DNA from: Roridomyces roridus
Lineage: Eukaryota; Basidiomycota; Agaricomycetes; Agaricales; Mycenaceae
NCBI GenBank assembly: GCA_029378245.1
Contig: JARKIF010000010.1
Location: 1,426,001-1,490,000 of the forward strand
Reading direction: 5' to 3'
DNA: 64,000 nt
A program made the position numbers and the translations under genes. The notes under the pieces are model-generated. The model saw only the letters and a program-made list of their open reading frames with translations, did not search any database and was not told the DNA's origin. Below, one piece after another: positions 19,271-31,915 of this stretch (position 1 is its first letter; the number at the start of each line of letters is the position of its first letter).

Positions 19271-21935
19271 ATAATCTTCCTAAAGCAGAATGGGACACAT
19301 TTCACGGAGCTTGAGCCATCGTGCGCTTATCATTACGTCCGGACTCTTCACATATTCTCGCCCTCTTGCCGCACGAAGAGGAGACAAAAGCTTTGCTCCT
19401 ACTGCGAGGCGCCGCCGCCGAGCATTCAGCATTCTCTGGTCACGGTGGCGATAGAGTGTACCGGCGGGCCGTCCTTTATCAGCCTTTATCCCATGACATC
19501 CATAATCCACCGTGCTCCCGCGGCCATGACATGAGCTGAATGTCAGTGGCAGGAAGCAGCCGTGTACTCCTCTCGCGGCTCAGGGCTGCCACCTTCATCC
19601 TGTCGACTTCACCTTGGGTTATTGGGCAGCTTCGAGCTTCCTTCATCTGTCCACTTGGGCTCGCCCTCATTGGTATCGCACGGAGCGAGCACAAGAAGGT
19701 GCGCCCGGGTCCCGACTGCAGATGATGTGGGTGGTGGACTCGGAGGAGATCGTCCAGAGAAATCGGCGACAGTGGTGACAATGATGCGAATAAGGCAGGC
19801 AGAAGGTGCTTGTCATTGGTCCGCTCTGCTTCAATGCGGCCAAGCGGCCGTTGACCCTCGACAACGGCCCCTCGACGTCGGTTCTCCGTTCCAGTTGCGG
19901 AGTTATTGCGGTGCCGACGGGTTAAGTATGTCCTGGACATATGCCGATTCAGCCTTCCCGCTAAATCGGTATCCACTCGGGCCTGTCTTCGACTGGACGA
20001 ACGAGGTACATCTGGCGTACCGGAGGCTCTGACACTGTCCTGGTGCGACTGTTTCTTTATCTACTCACTTCAATCATGTCGCTGAGACTACCTTGTAGGA
20101 TCTTATTGTCTCCTTGGACTGTCCAACGAGCTTCTGCCCATGCTGGTGGGATAATACGCACAAAGTCTCGCACCCCTTCCTTCCGCTTGATGTCGGTCGT
20201 ATCGAATTCCTAGTTCTGTACAACTCTTTCACGCCGCTCGAAGGGAATTTGAATAGAATGTGTACTAGGTCATGCTCTACTGTCCAAACGACATACTTAG
20301 ATGCAATCCAATGTGATTCGGGAAAACTTCCCAATTGGGAGGCGGGCGTGGTGGCTGGATTAGGAATCAGATTACGTGGCCGCTCCCTTTTCTCTGTCCA
20401 CTCATCGGTGGACAGGGTTCCTCGATGACTCTTTCATTCACAACGTCTCTCGTCGTCTCAGCGTGAAAGAAACTTGACTCTTCGGTCTCAAGCCGCAGCA
20501 AGGAGTGACGAGTCTCCTCAGTCCTTGAAACTTGTGTTGTTGATCTCGTGCTCCCCTAGGCGCTTTTGGAGCTTCTACCTTTGCCAGTGCTGGGCGCTTC
20601 AAGAACTATTGGCGCCCTTGGAATCTAGTTCCCCTGGATCCGGAGCCACCTTCCGATGGCACCCTGGCCCAGCCAGGCCAGCCACGGCCTCTACCTCGGC
20701 GGCGGCTACCAGTCTCACGAGTCACGGCAAACGCTAAAAATAAGCATTTTTCGTCTTTTGGGCCGCCCAGTCGGCATGGTGGAATATTTGGGCCCGGGTG
20801 TCATAATTCAATGAGATTCAGGCTCGTCTTCCGCGCAGCGCGTAGTCAAATGTCAAAGGTCTGCTCCCTGCCCCAATGATCGAGTAGCCGTGCCCCTCGA
20901 CTCTACGCAACCGCCCTTTAACGGCTAGCTCATCTGGATCCGGGCGGCGCCGCCACCGCATTTGCTAACAGGCGCCCACACAACGACCGCGAGACTTGCA
21001 TGGTCTCCCTCTACCTCGTGAAGATGATCGAACTCGTGGCGTCAATAGCATATCTCAGTCTAGTTATGGACCTTGTGCATCTGTCCCGCATGCGCGACGT
21101 GCGGTTGGCATTGATACGTATTCTAGGACACCGACCGACCGAATGTTCCCGAGATGATCAAAGGTACAAGCATCCAATTCAGCGTCTCCGATTTTCAATA
21201 CAGTGGATATTTGCAGGGTCGTGCACAGACTATAGCTGGCGCGACAAAAGTTTAAACTCTACCTGCAAAGGCCGCTTCAACTGCGTTTTTCCGGGTGGGT
21301 TGTGTACACGGGATCCTGAAATCAGGCGAATACTCGGGTGCCGCTGGTTAACGCCGACTTGGCCGCCGGCAGTTGGCGCAATGGCATGTTCACGATGAAG
21401 TATATCGGCTCCGCTCACTCAGCTTCGTGACTCGTATGTTCGGCAATACTCGGAATTCTTCGCTGTCGCAATCTAGCTATCTGTGGAGAACAACCATAAC
21501 AGGCTAGTTGATTTCGGAATGCGAAATATGACACTACAGCTGTATAAATACACGTCTCCGCGGTGAGATATCTATCGTACAGCTGTTTGTACCTCGCTCA
21601 CTCGTGCTATTTTGTCCAGAACGCCCAGCGGGACAGCACATAATTAGATTGCTGCTCCCGCGAACGACGGCGGGAGTCATACGTACGTGCCAGACAGACT
21701 CTAGTCGCTGAGTTGGAAACACTTACCGATCAGAACCCACGCCCGATATATAATCCGCAGGGCTTCTCGCTAGGCTATCGTGTGCCACCATTCCAACTCG
21801 ACATTTACCTCCTCCTTGCCCTCACCAGGGTCGGTATTGGTACCGTCTGGTAGGCCCTGACCAGGGCCTACTTTGCCACGCTGCCTAATTTTTTGCTGAC
21901 TTGCGACTGCAGATATCTTCGGGCGGGCTTGAATA
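19271..21935. other. Long intergenic stretch, no gene supported
   Basis: About 2.7 kb in which no open frame shows family motifs, plausible splice pairs or domain-like composition. Local poly-Ala/Thr/Ser coding potential near 20630-20740 comes from GC-rich simple sequence. Probably decayed repeats. Confidence 0.45.
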
Positions 21936-22537
21936 ATGGCAGAAGAGACTCCGCGGCAGATGCGCCATCGTGCGCGTCGATATTCAGGGCAACAGGCCCG
22001 ATTCATTGAATATTTGGCAGACGGGACGTGCCGCAAGCTGTCGAGGGACGACCCCTTGGACATGGTCCCCCTTGCAACGATATCACTCCCAGAAATACAG
22101 GTATCAGAGGTACAGGGCATGATGCGCGCGCTGCGCTACTTTCTGTTCGATCTGCAGAATAGCAAGTGGCAATTCGTGGCAGGCCCGCGCCGGGGCCGAC
22201 ATGCGAGCCTTGCGGATGCGGTGTTTTGTCGACGGTACAAGGAGGGATTTGGGCTTGTCTTCCTGGTGCAAGCTTCGGTGGAAAACAAGTTTACGCTGGA
22301 GGGGGCATACAGAGAGCCGTTGGCACGTACGGTTTGTGATGATGAGGCCGAGCTGCTTAGGGCCTTTGTCGCGTCGAGGGATCGGTCTTTTTTAATTGTG
22401 AGTGTGGCGACTTTTGTTCTTATTCCGTCTTGACCGATGAGCAGGAGCTGGTGAATCGCGTCCTCGGCAATTTTAGGAGAGAAGTGAGGAAGATGGAGCT
22501 ACAACAGCATCTGGAGATGCTCGTCGTCGCTCAGTAA
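21936..22537 (+). CDS. Hypothetical protein (184 aa), two exons
   Basis: Exons 21936-22397 and 22445-22537, joined by a clean 47-nt intron (GTGAGT ... GAGCAG), phase 0. The protein begins MAEETPRQMRHRARR and continues with mixed alpha/beta composition (ISLPEIQVSEVQGMMRALRY, GFGLVFLVQASVENKFTLEG) and a charged helical end after the intron (RREVRKMELQQHLEML). There are no signal peptide and no membrane segments. I do not recognise a family. Support for its being real comes from the long frame, canonical splice sites and a sensible second exon. It stands alone in a gene-poor stretch with about 2 kb of empty DNA on each side. Confidence 0.55.
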
Positions 22538-24723
22538 CCGTCCCTCCGTCACCGAGGCTATAATTGAGGTACTATTTCTTGGGGCTTCAGCTGTTCTATT
22601 CCATTAATGTATATACCCACATGTATTCCTGTTTTCTGGGTCAATGAACGTGTAATTGTTTTAACGAGGTCGGAGATGATCTGTGCCGTGATGCCACTTG
22701 CTTCCTACCAACTCTTCTCTGTGGTGGCACCAGCCAAGATGGCCACTCCGATTGCCAGGCTCCGAGTCTTTCACTGCTCTTCAGCTGACGCAGCTGGAGT
22801 GCCCTCGATTTGTCGCCACCTCTCTGACTCCGAATCGCACACAACCCACACGCCGCCTGTGCTCCCAGTTTGGAACCGAGTACAAGACGCCGCCGCTAAC
22901 CTTGTCAAGATGTGGATGGTCTTGAAGTCCCCCAGGCGGGTACCGTGGCCCCCGTTGTCCACAGAACGTTCGACGACAAAACTCCACACGATCCACACCG
23001 TTGTCCCGATGCCTTTCACGGAGAGGAATCTTGGCCTACTCCTGAGGGGAATCCCTGACAACACGCCGTTCGCCAGTATCGTTAGCCTGTTTCTCGTCTT
23101 GCGGGGACCGGGATACAAATCGAGTGCCACACGTGCGTGGTACTGGGGCCCGGGACAGCGGTCGAGGATACAGCTCTCGGTGAGTCGATGTCTGTGTACG
23201 CCTTTCCCGGTGCTACCGCTGCTGACCGTGACATCCTTGGTGTAGGATTGAGATCGCTCCCACCTAGGCCTCTACTTCGTCCTCCCGTTCGTGAAGGCAG
23301 GCATTTCTGCAACTTTATTTATGTCTCATGCTGAATGTCGCTGTCCAGCCGCGCCTGCGCTGTCCACTGAAAGGAGGAAAGGCTGAGGAAAGGGAATTTC
23401 GTGGCTCGAGGTGCGCGCGCGCAAGTCTTCTTTGTTCTCGCTTCTCATGATCAGCTGGCCAGCATTCGCTTACCCGCTCCCTCTGGTCTTGCCCATACTT
23501 CTCCTCGAGGACTGTGGCCGGGCAGCGTCAGCCATTCTCGCCATGTACCCCGATTTGGTTCGGGGAGCCTTCAAGGCACTCTTTGGATCTAGTCGTGGTC
23601 TGTTTCAGCGTCTCATAATCCATCTCCGCAACTGACTCGTCACAGTGCCTCATGCGTGGCCGATTGCACGACACGTTGCCCTTCTAGATTCATACGATGT
23701 ACAACGGGTCTGCACACACGAAAGAACCGCCAAAGACGTCGCGACGTCTCGGGAATGGCTCGGGGCAGCGCTTATCGCCCATCGACGTCGCTCTTGGGTG
23801 TGTTATCTCTCGGCAGCCTTTGCTCTGCCTAACTCGTTCGTCTCTGAGCCAGCCAGCGCGTCTCCCCACATCCCGCCTCCTGGCAATGCCCTCGTGGATC
23901 CACGGGGTGCCTCGGAGCTGAGGACGAGTTGGCGCGTCGAGGGACACCTTCGGATACTGTCCACTTCTCCAGCTCCGCTTTTGAAGCACCGCCAGAGCTA
24001 CCCCTCGTGTGCTTGACGCTCTGCGGGATGGCCGGAAGGCTGGTCGTAGGTCCAGCGCGTCCTGTGCGGTCATTGGCGGTGTCGAGCTCTCCTCTTGTCG
24101 GGAGGCCGTCGCGCGTGCAATAATAATTCCAGTAGCGCCGGCAGGTTCACGGCTTCATTACAGTCTGTCGAATGTGACTGAGAATCAAACGAACGTTTGC
24201 TTGTTACACGTGTGTCGGGGTGTGAATTCGCTGGTGTCGGCGGTGGTGGCCAGTCGGCAGAGTGTAGCCGTAATCGGGCGAAGCAAGTAATTCGCAGAGC
24301 AAGGACTATTTCATCCAATTCTCCTAGAATTTTTCATCTCTATGTCGATAATGAATGATCTAAAACCAATCCGTACCAAGCAGCGAACGACACCCGAGCT
24401 GATCCAGACATTTGGGTGTGTTTCCCTAACCGGTGCTGGTACTGCCGAGGGAAAAATCTTCCACAACGAGGCGATAGTCTCATTTGTTCGTCCTTGCGCG
24501 AAGATCCCTCCGAGCGTGAGTTGAAAGGAGCCCGTGCAAACAGAGATCAGATATTGCACCCGGGGCTTGCTGCGCGATGATCCGAGGCGAGCGTCGTCCC
24601 CGTGAAGCATTGAGAGGATTTCCATGTGAGTGATAAAGTCTGAGAAGACATCATTGCAGACGTTCACTGCGATGGTGAGGGTACAAGTCATGCTGGGTTT
24701 GAAAATTTCACTCCGGATTGGGA
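22538..24723. other. Intergenic stretch, no gene supported
   Basis: About 2.2 kb of mid-GC sequence. The longest open frame (22607-23245, plus) has no recognisable motif, no good start context and a composition typical of random frames. Nothing further is seen. Confidence 0.4.
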
Positions 24724-25389
24724 ATGATGGCGATCAATCAGGCTCTCTCTCCCATGCCCGCCGAGGCGCCGCCCAGCCGTACATCTTCTGTGCCGCACCT
24801 ACCTCCTCACGATCCGGTCCATCCCTCCTACTCATACGGCCCGTATCCGATTCCCTATGCTTCGGCCCCACTCCACGCTCCGTCGCCGTCACTGACCACC
24901 ACTGCTGACGATCCGCCTCCGAAAGATGCAGCGATGGTGCGCAGCAAAAGTCCGGGCAAGCCAAAGGACCGCGGCCACAACCGACACTGCTACAACTGCA
25001 AGACTGCTGATACAGTGACATGGCGCAGGAGTGTTTTGGCTGTTGGTGAAATTGTGCGTTGTATCGCTGGTTCATGTCCAGGGTCAATTACGCGTTCAAA
25101 AATAGGCGTGCAACAAGTGCGGGCTGTATGAACGCCAGCACAAGCGTCCGCGGAATCTTGGGTTTTCTGAAGGCTATAAACCAACTTCGGCCAAGGCAAA
25201 GGTTCCGGTCAGCGCTCCTGGGTCTATTCTCTATGGCTCAAAGTTCTCTCTCAGAAACCAGCCATACCACCACCTCCTGCGGCGCCCAAGTGGGCAACAC
25301 CATCGCCAATTCCCGAGGGCGCATTTTCGATCACATTCTCGCCACTGAAACCCGAGGATGCGAGTTTTGCACAGGGCGACGACGATTAG
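24724..25389 (+). CDS. Small GATA-type zinc finger protein (186 aa)
   Basis: Nuclear DNA-binding protein. Exons 24724-25053, 25106-25201 and 25255-25389, introns 52 and 53 nt, all phase 0. Residues 1-90 are Pro/Ser/His/Tyr-rich and disordered (HPSYSYGPYPIPYASAP). The single GATA finger spans the first splice junction: CYNCKTADTVTWRRS ... then ACNKCGLYERQHKRPRN, giving C-x2-C-x19-C-x2-C with the TWRR and CNKCGLYER signatures of fungal GATA factors. The third exon is Pro-rich (PPPPAAPKWATPSP) and ends in DDD. There is no second finger, unlike siderophore-type GATA repressors. ATG 24724 is the first in frame; 24727 is also possible. Target genes cannot be predicted. Confidence 0.8.
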
Positions 25390-26138
25390 CGGCATCCCGT
25401 CTTGCGTAGTTTATGATTTCTTTCCTTTTACTTCCTTGTACTTGATTCAGAATCCTAGGATGAAATCGATTGCGATATGGAATACTGCACGACCGACTCG
25501 AGTCTATGCCTCCAGTTTCTCTCTGTGAAATGCGAATGGATATCCTTTTCGGGAAATTGAAACAACTCTCACTTTGACCAACCGCTTACTGCTGCTCACC
25601 TCGAAATCCGAGCGTTTCCAACCCCCGGACCCTCGGATTGAGGGACGCAATCAATTATTGGATGGCGCTAACTTTGGTATGTTGTTTTCAACACCACTTG
25701 GAAGCCTCTTGTACTCATCTTCTGTCAGTTCACGACCAACGACCGCTCTTTTTCCCTGCCAACGTCTCGTGGGCTCGACAACACATGGGTTCCCGTCAGA
25801 AGCCGGAAGATATCAAACAAGTATAGCGCGGTACTGGTCCCGCGCCGGTTAACGAGAAGAATTTGCCTCAGGCTCTGTCCAAGTGTGTCAGTACCTTTGC
25901 TATCACAAGATTACCGGAACGCCTGGCGTGCGTTTTCCGCAGGGCATGAGAAAGAACCTTTATCTCAGCGGTACGGACTCTTTTTACTGTGCAGGAGATA
26001 GCTTCAAAGTTGAAACTGGCGCCAAGATTTCTCTTTCTTTCTTCCGAGTAAGGCTAAGGTGAGCACCCTCGATTCTCTCGGCACGCGGAACTGAGCCAAA
26101 GGCTTGGCAAGTGGTCAAGAGCTGGCAGATGAGGAACC

Positions 26139-26717
26139 GTTCGATTGGTCTAATTAGATTTCCCCGAAAGGATGACAGCCCTGACACGCCGCCAGCCGAC
26201 CGACCGTGCCTCCGCTCTTGGCTCCTCTTGGTGATTGGCACTGATTGCCTTGGTCCCTCTCTGGCGGTGTCCTCTGATCCTCCCGTTCGGCACCAGCGGC
26301 TAGGGCTCGGAACTGGGTCAATGCCGTTCAGCTCTGTCAGCTGACGTCGCGGTACGCGCTGTATCCTGTGCAAACTTCTGCATATACTCAACTGGCAGAC
26401 AGCAACGGGCACAGCTTGCTTGACCCTCCCCTCTTCTACAAGTGTGTGGTTGAGAATGTGTTAAAAGCTGGTCAACTCGGCAAAGCTCCAACAAGAAATC
26501 TTTGCATTACGGCCACCAAGCAACGTGAAATCTGCGGCCAAGCTGGAATTGAGCGCATTGTTGGGACATTGGGTCGAGGGGAAGCAGCCTCCGGGCTGCC
26601 GAGACACCTCCGTGTGCATAGAAGTGTTGGCCGAGGTACCTGTATCACTCAAGTTCGGATACGGCTGTTCCGTCCCGGATCAACACCCTCGGGGATATCT
26701 AATTAGACCAATCGAAC
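26139..26717. repeat. 579-bp element bounded by 29-bp inverted repeats
   Basis: Left arm 26139-26167 and right arm 26689-26717 are inverted copies with 28 of 29 bases matching (start GTTCGATTGGTCTAATTAGA). No target duplication is visible next to the arms and the inside has no transposase frame. Most likely a non-autonomous TIR element or remnant. Confidence 0.6.
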
Positions 26718-26726
26718 TATGACTCC

Positions 26727-26966
26727 TGTCAGATCAACTGATAGAGGTGCAAAATTGCAAGTGGGGCATGACATGGACTGTAGTCTACTACAGTGATGAA
26801 AAGCGACGGATCTTTACACTCTCTGCGGTCTTCCTCGAGCCTATTACGGTGCAAAAAGTAGTGGATGCTCGATGACAGGTGTCGGCAAGCAACGGCATTC
26901 ACGGAGCTGTGTCTCATTATGGAAGGGGGGTAGATCAATCAGTGTCGTGGATCAACTGATCTGACA
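26727..26966. repeat. 240-bp stretch bounded by short inverted repeats
   Basis: Starts TGTCAGATCAACTGAT and ends in the inverted form ATCAACTGATCTGACA (14 of 16 match). It lies 9 bp after the preceding inverted-repeat element. No target duplication and no coding sequence seen; a small MITE is possible. Confidence 0.4.
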
Positions 26967-27114
26967 CCTCTTGCAAGTGGTCCTTGAGTGGTCCTTTCCA
27001 GGAATGAGATCAAGATGATTGTCAAATCTCAGTTTAGGTACCATATATTCATCAATGGGCCAGGGATACCTGGGACACGCCTCCCTTTCTGGCAGTTAGC
27101 TCTTGGCCCCCCGC

Positions 27115-30100
27115 ATGCAGAGCGAGCCCCACGACAACGAGTCAGAGTTCACGATGGGGGACGCAGTCGCCGAACAGTACACACGGTGCGGGTGGTCTAT
27201 CGCTCAATATTTTATTCAGCTGACTGTCGTGAAGCCGATGGCCCGTGTCCGTAATTCTGGGGCAACTGTTCTTGCTTGCATTCTCCTGGGGTTTTTTTGG
27301 CGCAGTTCGCGTTCGGGGCCAAGTCCCGCTCCAGCCGTCGTTGGTGGAGCTGATCGAATCTCATCCGCAATCCAAGACATACGCGATAGCGTTTATTGCA
27401 ACTGTCCTCTCTTCGTGTTCGTCATAGTACGTCGAAGTACGATTACGACCATGACCCATATTGACTTGATATAGCTGGTTTTCACAGGCCATTATTCATG
27501 CCATGCGAGTGTATCTTACCCGCCGCACCTCCCTGTCGACCCTCAGATTCGGTATCTTGCTTTCTGATCGGAGTGTTCGATTGAGTAGGGAACGTCGGGA
27601 AATCAAATGGCTTGTCATCGGTCTTGTCTTCTTCATCGCGACTTTGGGCCAAACGGCCAGGTATTTCCGGTCACCCTCATTGTTCTGTACGTGACTAAAA
27701 TGGTCCCTTAGTTGGTCTTCGCTCATCACCCCAATCCAAATCGTCATTCCTACGCCGCTTGTTGGCACCGAGGTCGATCTCGAAAAGGACGTATTCAACA
27801 CTCGCTTCGCAGAATTTTGGCTTGGTCCGACTGGGCTTCAGAGCTACAGTAAGTTTGCATGGTTTTGAAGCTGCCAAACTTATATGCCTTCTCCCGCAGT
27901 CAATTCAAGTCTAGAATTGGTTCACACGGCCGGTACAGCGCAAGCTCACGCCGACGCCGGCCATGGTTATACTGTCGACTTTGGAGGATGGGGCCATGTT
28001 TTGAATACACGTCCGTATGCGTCCCTACAAACGACCCGAAAACCGCTGACTTGTGTATACAGAGGGGACATTCCCAGTTTATCTTCCGTATCTGATCAAT
28101 CCGAATTGGAATACGACTGCTCTGGCCACCGTTGGAACCAAAAACTTCCCGCCCATCCGTTATTCAGCCGACAGCTTCAATTACACGATACTCCAAAGGG
28201 GATTCACAACCGTGACGGATAACTGTGAATATCAGTCGCTAGACGCAGAAACGGTCCCGGCTGTGAGGCGGTCATTCACTCAAGTGGAGAATGGAGATCA
28301 AGTGATGCCTTACACCACTGTTTCGGTGGCAACTACGTGCGGCAATGGAGTTCAGGTACAATATGGCAAGTTAAACCAAATATCCATTCAGCTTTCTTCT
28401 CATTTAGCATCGTAGACGTGCTTTCCCAAACGAACAACACATTTCTGTCCTTGAGTTGTCCTGAAACTCACGATGACGGCTCGCTCATTTACCGTAATGC
28501 TTCCAGCTGACCAAAAATTCTCTTGCTGACGTCCTCATTCTCAGGTGTCATTTTTGACGGACAAGGGCTGTATTCTGGACCGCAAGGTCAATCGGTCGTG
28601 TGCGAAGTGGCTCCTATGACTTTGGAAATCAATTCAACCCACTCTGGAAGCCTTGTCTATCACGAACTGTACTTTGATCCTGCAGAATTTGACCTGCGGT
28701 TCGCCTCATACAATCTCTCTTATGCCGCCTTCTATGCGTTGGACCAAACCATTCTCCACGGGCAAGGGATGACACGAAGTCTTATAGGCGACTCCATGAC
28801 CACAATTTATGCCACCCAGGATCAGGACCAAACGCCGATACCATATCCGAGACTTTGGGTAAGATACTTGATAAAATTCCATCGTCGTATTCCTGACTTG
28901 ATTTCCTCGTAGGGATCCTATATAGAAGGCACGACTGCGTTCGTGGGCACAGTGAGTGGACCAATTTTAACTATCCGGCTCTGAAGTTCACATGCCCAGG
29001 CTATAAAAACTCGACTTTCGGCATATGATGGACCTTTCAGCGGAAGTCCTCCGCTAGACCTCACGACTTCAGTCAATGGCACTGCACTCAGCACAACCTA
29101 CGGTTGGGAATATCGAAAAGGGGCGACCAACGCCATCCTCATTCCCGCTTCATTTGTTGCGCTCGCCTCGATTATTATAGTCCTCTGGGCCCAGCTGCAC
29201 AACCGCGGAATTCCCGCTCGACATGCCAAGTTTGATCCTAACGACCCTCTTGTGCTCATGGCGGCGGCTTCGGCTGGAGGTATGGAGGACCTATTTACAG
29301 GGTTGGGCAAGCAGGACATCAAGGATGGAGCTTGCAGGGAATTGATCCTTGCACACATCGAAGATAAAGACGGATTCGTGCAAGTTATGCGCGATCCACC
29401 ACCGGCCACTTCACACCGGGTCGATTCATCCCTTATTCATGAAAAGCGACCTTCCGTCGTTGCCTCGAGCCGATTCACTTCAGAAGACACCAAATTCACT
29501 CTCGCGGAAACGTATGTGGTTCCTGAGGAAATTACACGGTGAGTCTCGTCAACATTCGCGCATAATTCCATTAAACCTCTTTTCTGACAGCCGGTGGCAC
29601 GTCTCGGTGATCCTCGGTCAGTTGGGTCTGCTCGGTCTCTCCTTGGGATTCTTTGCAGCACTACGTATCCGACAGCAGATTCCACTCCAGACTTGGCTCG
29701 CAGAACTGGTCCAATCTCATTCACAAGCCAAAACCTTCATCGTGACTTTCATTGCAACCGCTCTCTCTGCGTATTCCTCCCAGTGAGTACTTGGACTAAA
29801 AATTCTTTCAAACTGAAGGTGATCTATTAATTAGTTTGCTCTCCAACGCTGTTGGAACTGCCATCCGAGTATGTCTCGCTCATCCTACATCTCTATCAAC
29901 CCTTCGATTCGCCGTTGGAATTTCTCGAGGATCCTTCTTATTGAAGCAGGAGACAAAATGGGTCATCATCGGTGGGGTGTTTGCTATTGCGACACTCTGC
30001 CAAACCGCGGGGCATGAGGTTTTCTCGATTCGTTCTTATTTGGCTGAATGGGGATTTCAGGTGGTCCTCACTAATAACGCCCATCCAACTTGTCATTTTC

Positions 30101-31680
30101 ACTCCATTGAAAGGCGCCGAGGTTGACTTCACTGCCGATGCCTTGAATGATCAATTCGCCGAGTTGTGGTCACAGGGGATCAAGAGTTATGGTACGTGCC
30201 TTCCGCTACCAACTGCAGCCAAGTAACATGTTGGCAGTTGATTCATATTTGTCCTTCATTACCACGGGCGGAACTATCAACGCGTATTCGGAGGCCGGCT
30301 TCAACGAATCCTCGATCTTCTTTGGCGGTTGGGTCCATATTGATTCCACTGGTGTGTACAAACGAACTTGATGAGACATTCATCTTCAATTCTTCAACAG
30401 GGGGAACTTTTCCAATCGATTTGCCTTATCTCGGTGACCCTCAGAATCTGAACACAACGGCTCTCAAGACATCGAACACCGAGCCGCTCCCACCCCAGGG
30501 GATCAACGCACCGAGTCTTGTCATGATTCAGCAAGGATTCACCGCTGTTGCGAATTGCCAATACCAGCAACTGGGAACAGACACAGTAGAAAGGACTGTC
30601 AATTCTCTGGAGATATCCGTGGACGGCGAACTAGTATCATACTTTGCGATTACGGTGGCCACTCAATGTGCCAATGGGGACAGAGTGCAATATGGTACAT
30701 CCAAGGTTTCCTAGAACAAACGACTGACTCGCGCCAGATATTCTCACCCAAACGAACGATACCCTTCTATTCCTCAGTTGTCCGGACAGCGATGAGGCCG
30801 GCCTGACTACATACCGTATTGAACTCGTCCTTGCCCTCTTGCCCGTCGTTGACACGCGTCTAGGGGTTCTCATCGACGGCCAGGGCATCTATAGCGGAGC
30901 ATCAGCTGTGTGCACTGTGTCTCCGGCCATCCTCACCGTAAATTCAACATACTTGAGTGCGCCCTCGCTTGGTAGCGCTGTCGCCCATGATGTCGATCTA
31001 CAAACCCAAAGCAGCTGGCCAGAATCAACCTCCGCACCCACGGCAGTTTCGTCTGCAGCCTTCTACGCGCTGGACCAGGGGATTCTGCAAAGCCAAAGTG
31101 GCACTGGAAATTTCATCGGAGACGTCATCGCCTATGTGTTCACCGCACAAGATAAACACAAAGCGCAGTTATCTCTCCTTGATATTTGGGAAGCATACAT
31201 GATTGGAGTGGTGCAATCCACAGGAACGGTGAGTGTTTTTATTCTTGTTGATTTATCAGACCCATGGTGTACTCGTAACTCCAGGCCGTGAAAACTGAGC
31301 TTTCGTCGTATACCGGTCCTTTTCGCGGAAGCCCTCCCAAGAATATGACGACAACAATGCGCGGCACTGCAATTACCGAGACATATGGATGGGAATACGA
31401 CCCAAGGACGAGTTGGGCCGTGATTATCCCCAGCGCCTTTGTCGGGGTCGCGACCATTCTAATCGCGCTCTTCGCCCAAATCACGAACCGAGGGATTCCG
31501 ACTCGGTACGCCGGTTTCAATGTAAACGATCCGCTACAGCTCATGGCTGCGGCTTCTGCGGGGGGAATGAGCGATGCATTCAACGGGTTGGAAAAAGAGG
31601 ACATCAAGGAAGGGCGCAAGGTCAAGGTCAAGCTTGCTCGCATCGGCGAAAAAGACGGGTTCTTACAAGTACACAATTGA
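27115..31680 (+). CDS. Duplicated-fused multi-pass membrane protein (1238 aa, 18 exons)
   Basis: Model: 27115-27185, 27235-27426, 27475-27660, 27712-27848, 27900-28010, 28063-28365, 28416-28493, 28545-28858, 28913-28951, 29000-29538, 29591-29782, 29835-30011, 30061-30191, 30238-30351, 30401-30694, 30738-30815, 30864-31228, 31285-31680; every phase fits. Two repeats (about 1-640 and 640-1238) each have a TM pair near the start (VSVILGQL..GFF; FIATxLSxxSS), a third TM after a basic loop (STLRF ... GQTA), a long extracellular-looking domain with Asn sequons and Cys, a fourth TM (IPASFVALASIIIVLWAQL) and a conserved tail (NRGIPxRxAxFxxNDPLxLMAAASAGGM). Exon sizes 192 and 78 are identical in both halves. 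The exon 29000-29538 runs from the first tail straight into the linker (KFTLAETYVVPEEITR) of the second repeat with no stop, so I read one gene; two separate genes with an internal start remain possible. Two introns appear to use GC donors (after 28365 and 30011). Family not recognised. Confidence 0.7.
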
Positions 31681-31915
31681 ATTCCAAGAAACGCGTGTAT
31701 TCCATCCGGTCCAATACTGTATGTAGCAATCAAGTATATATGTAGGGTAAGCTATATGTGCATGCCGTGTGAGAAGAGTATAGATACAACAAGGCGTGAG
31801 TCCAATGCAGCAGAATACAGTCGTGAGTAATGTTACAATTTTGGTGGTGGGTGGTGGTCGGCCGGCCGAGTGTGTCGATTTTTAGGCATGCGCGATTTAT
31901 TTTGATTGGGGCTCC

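Noticed and set aside
22607..23245. 212-codon open frame on the plus strand
   Set aside because: No motifs, no splice context, and composition like random frames of this GC content; the neighbouring DNA looks like decayed repeats.
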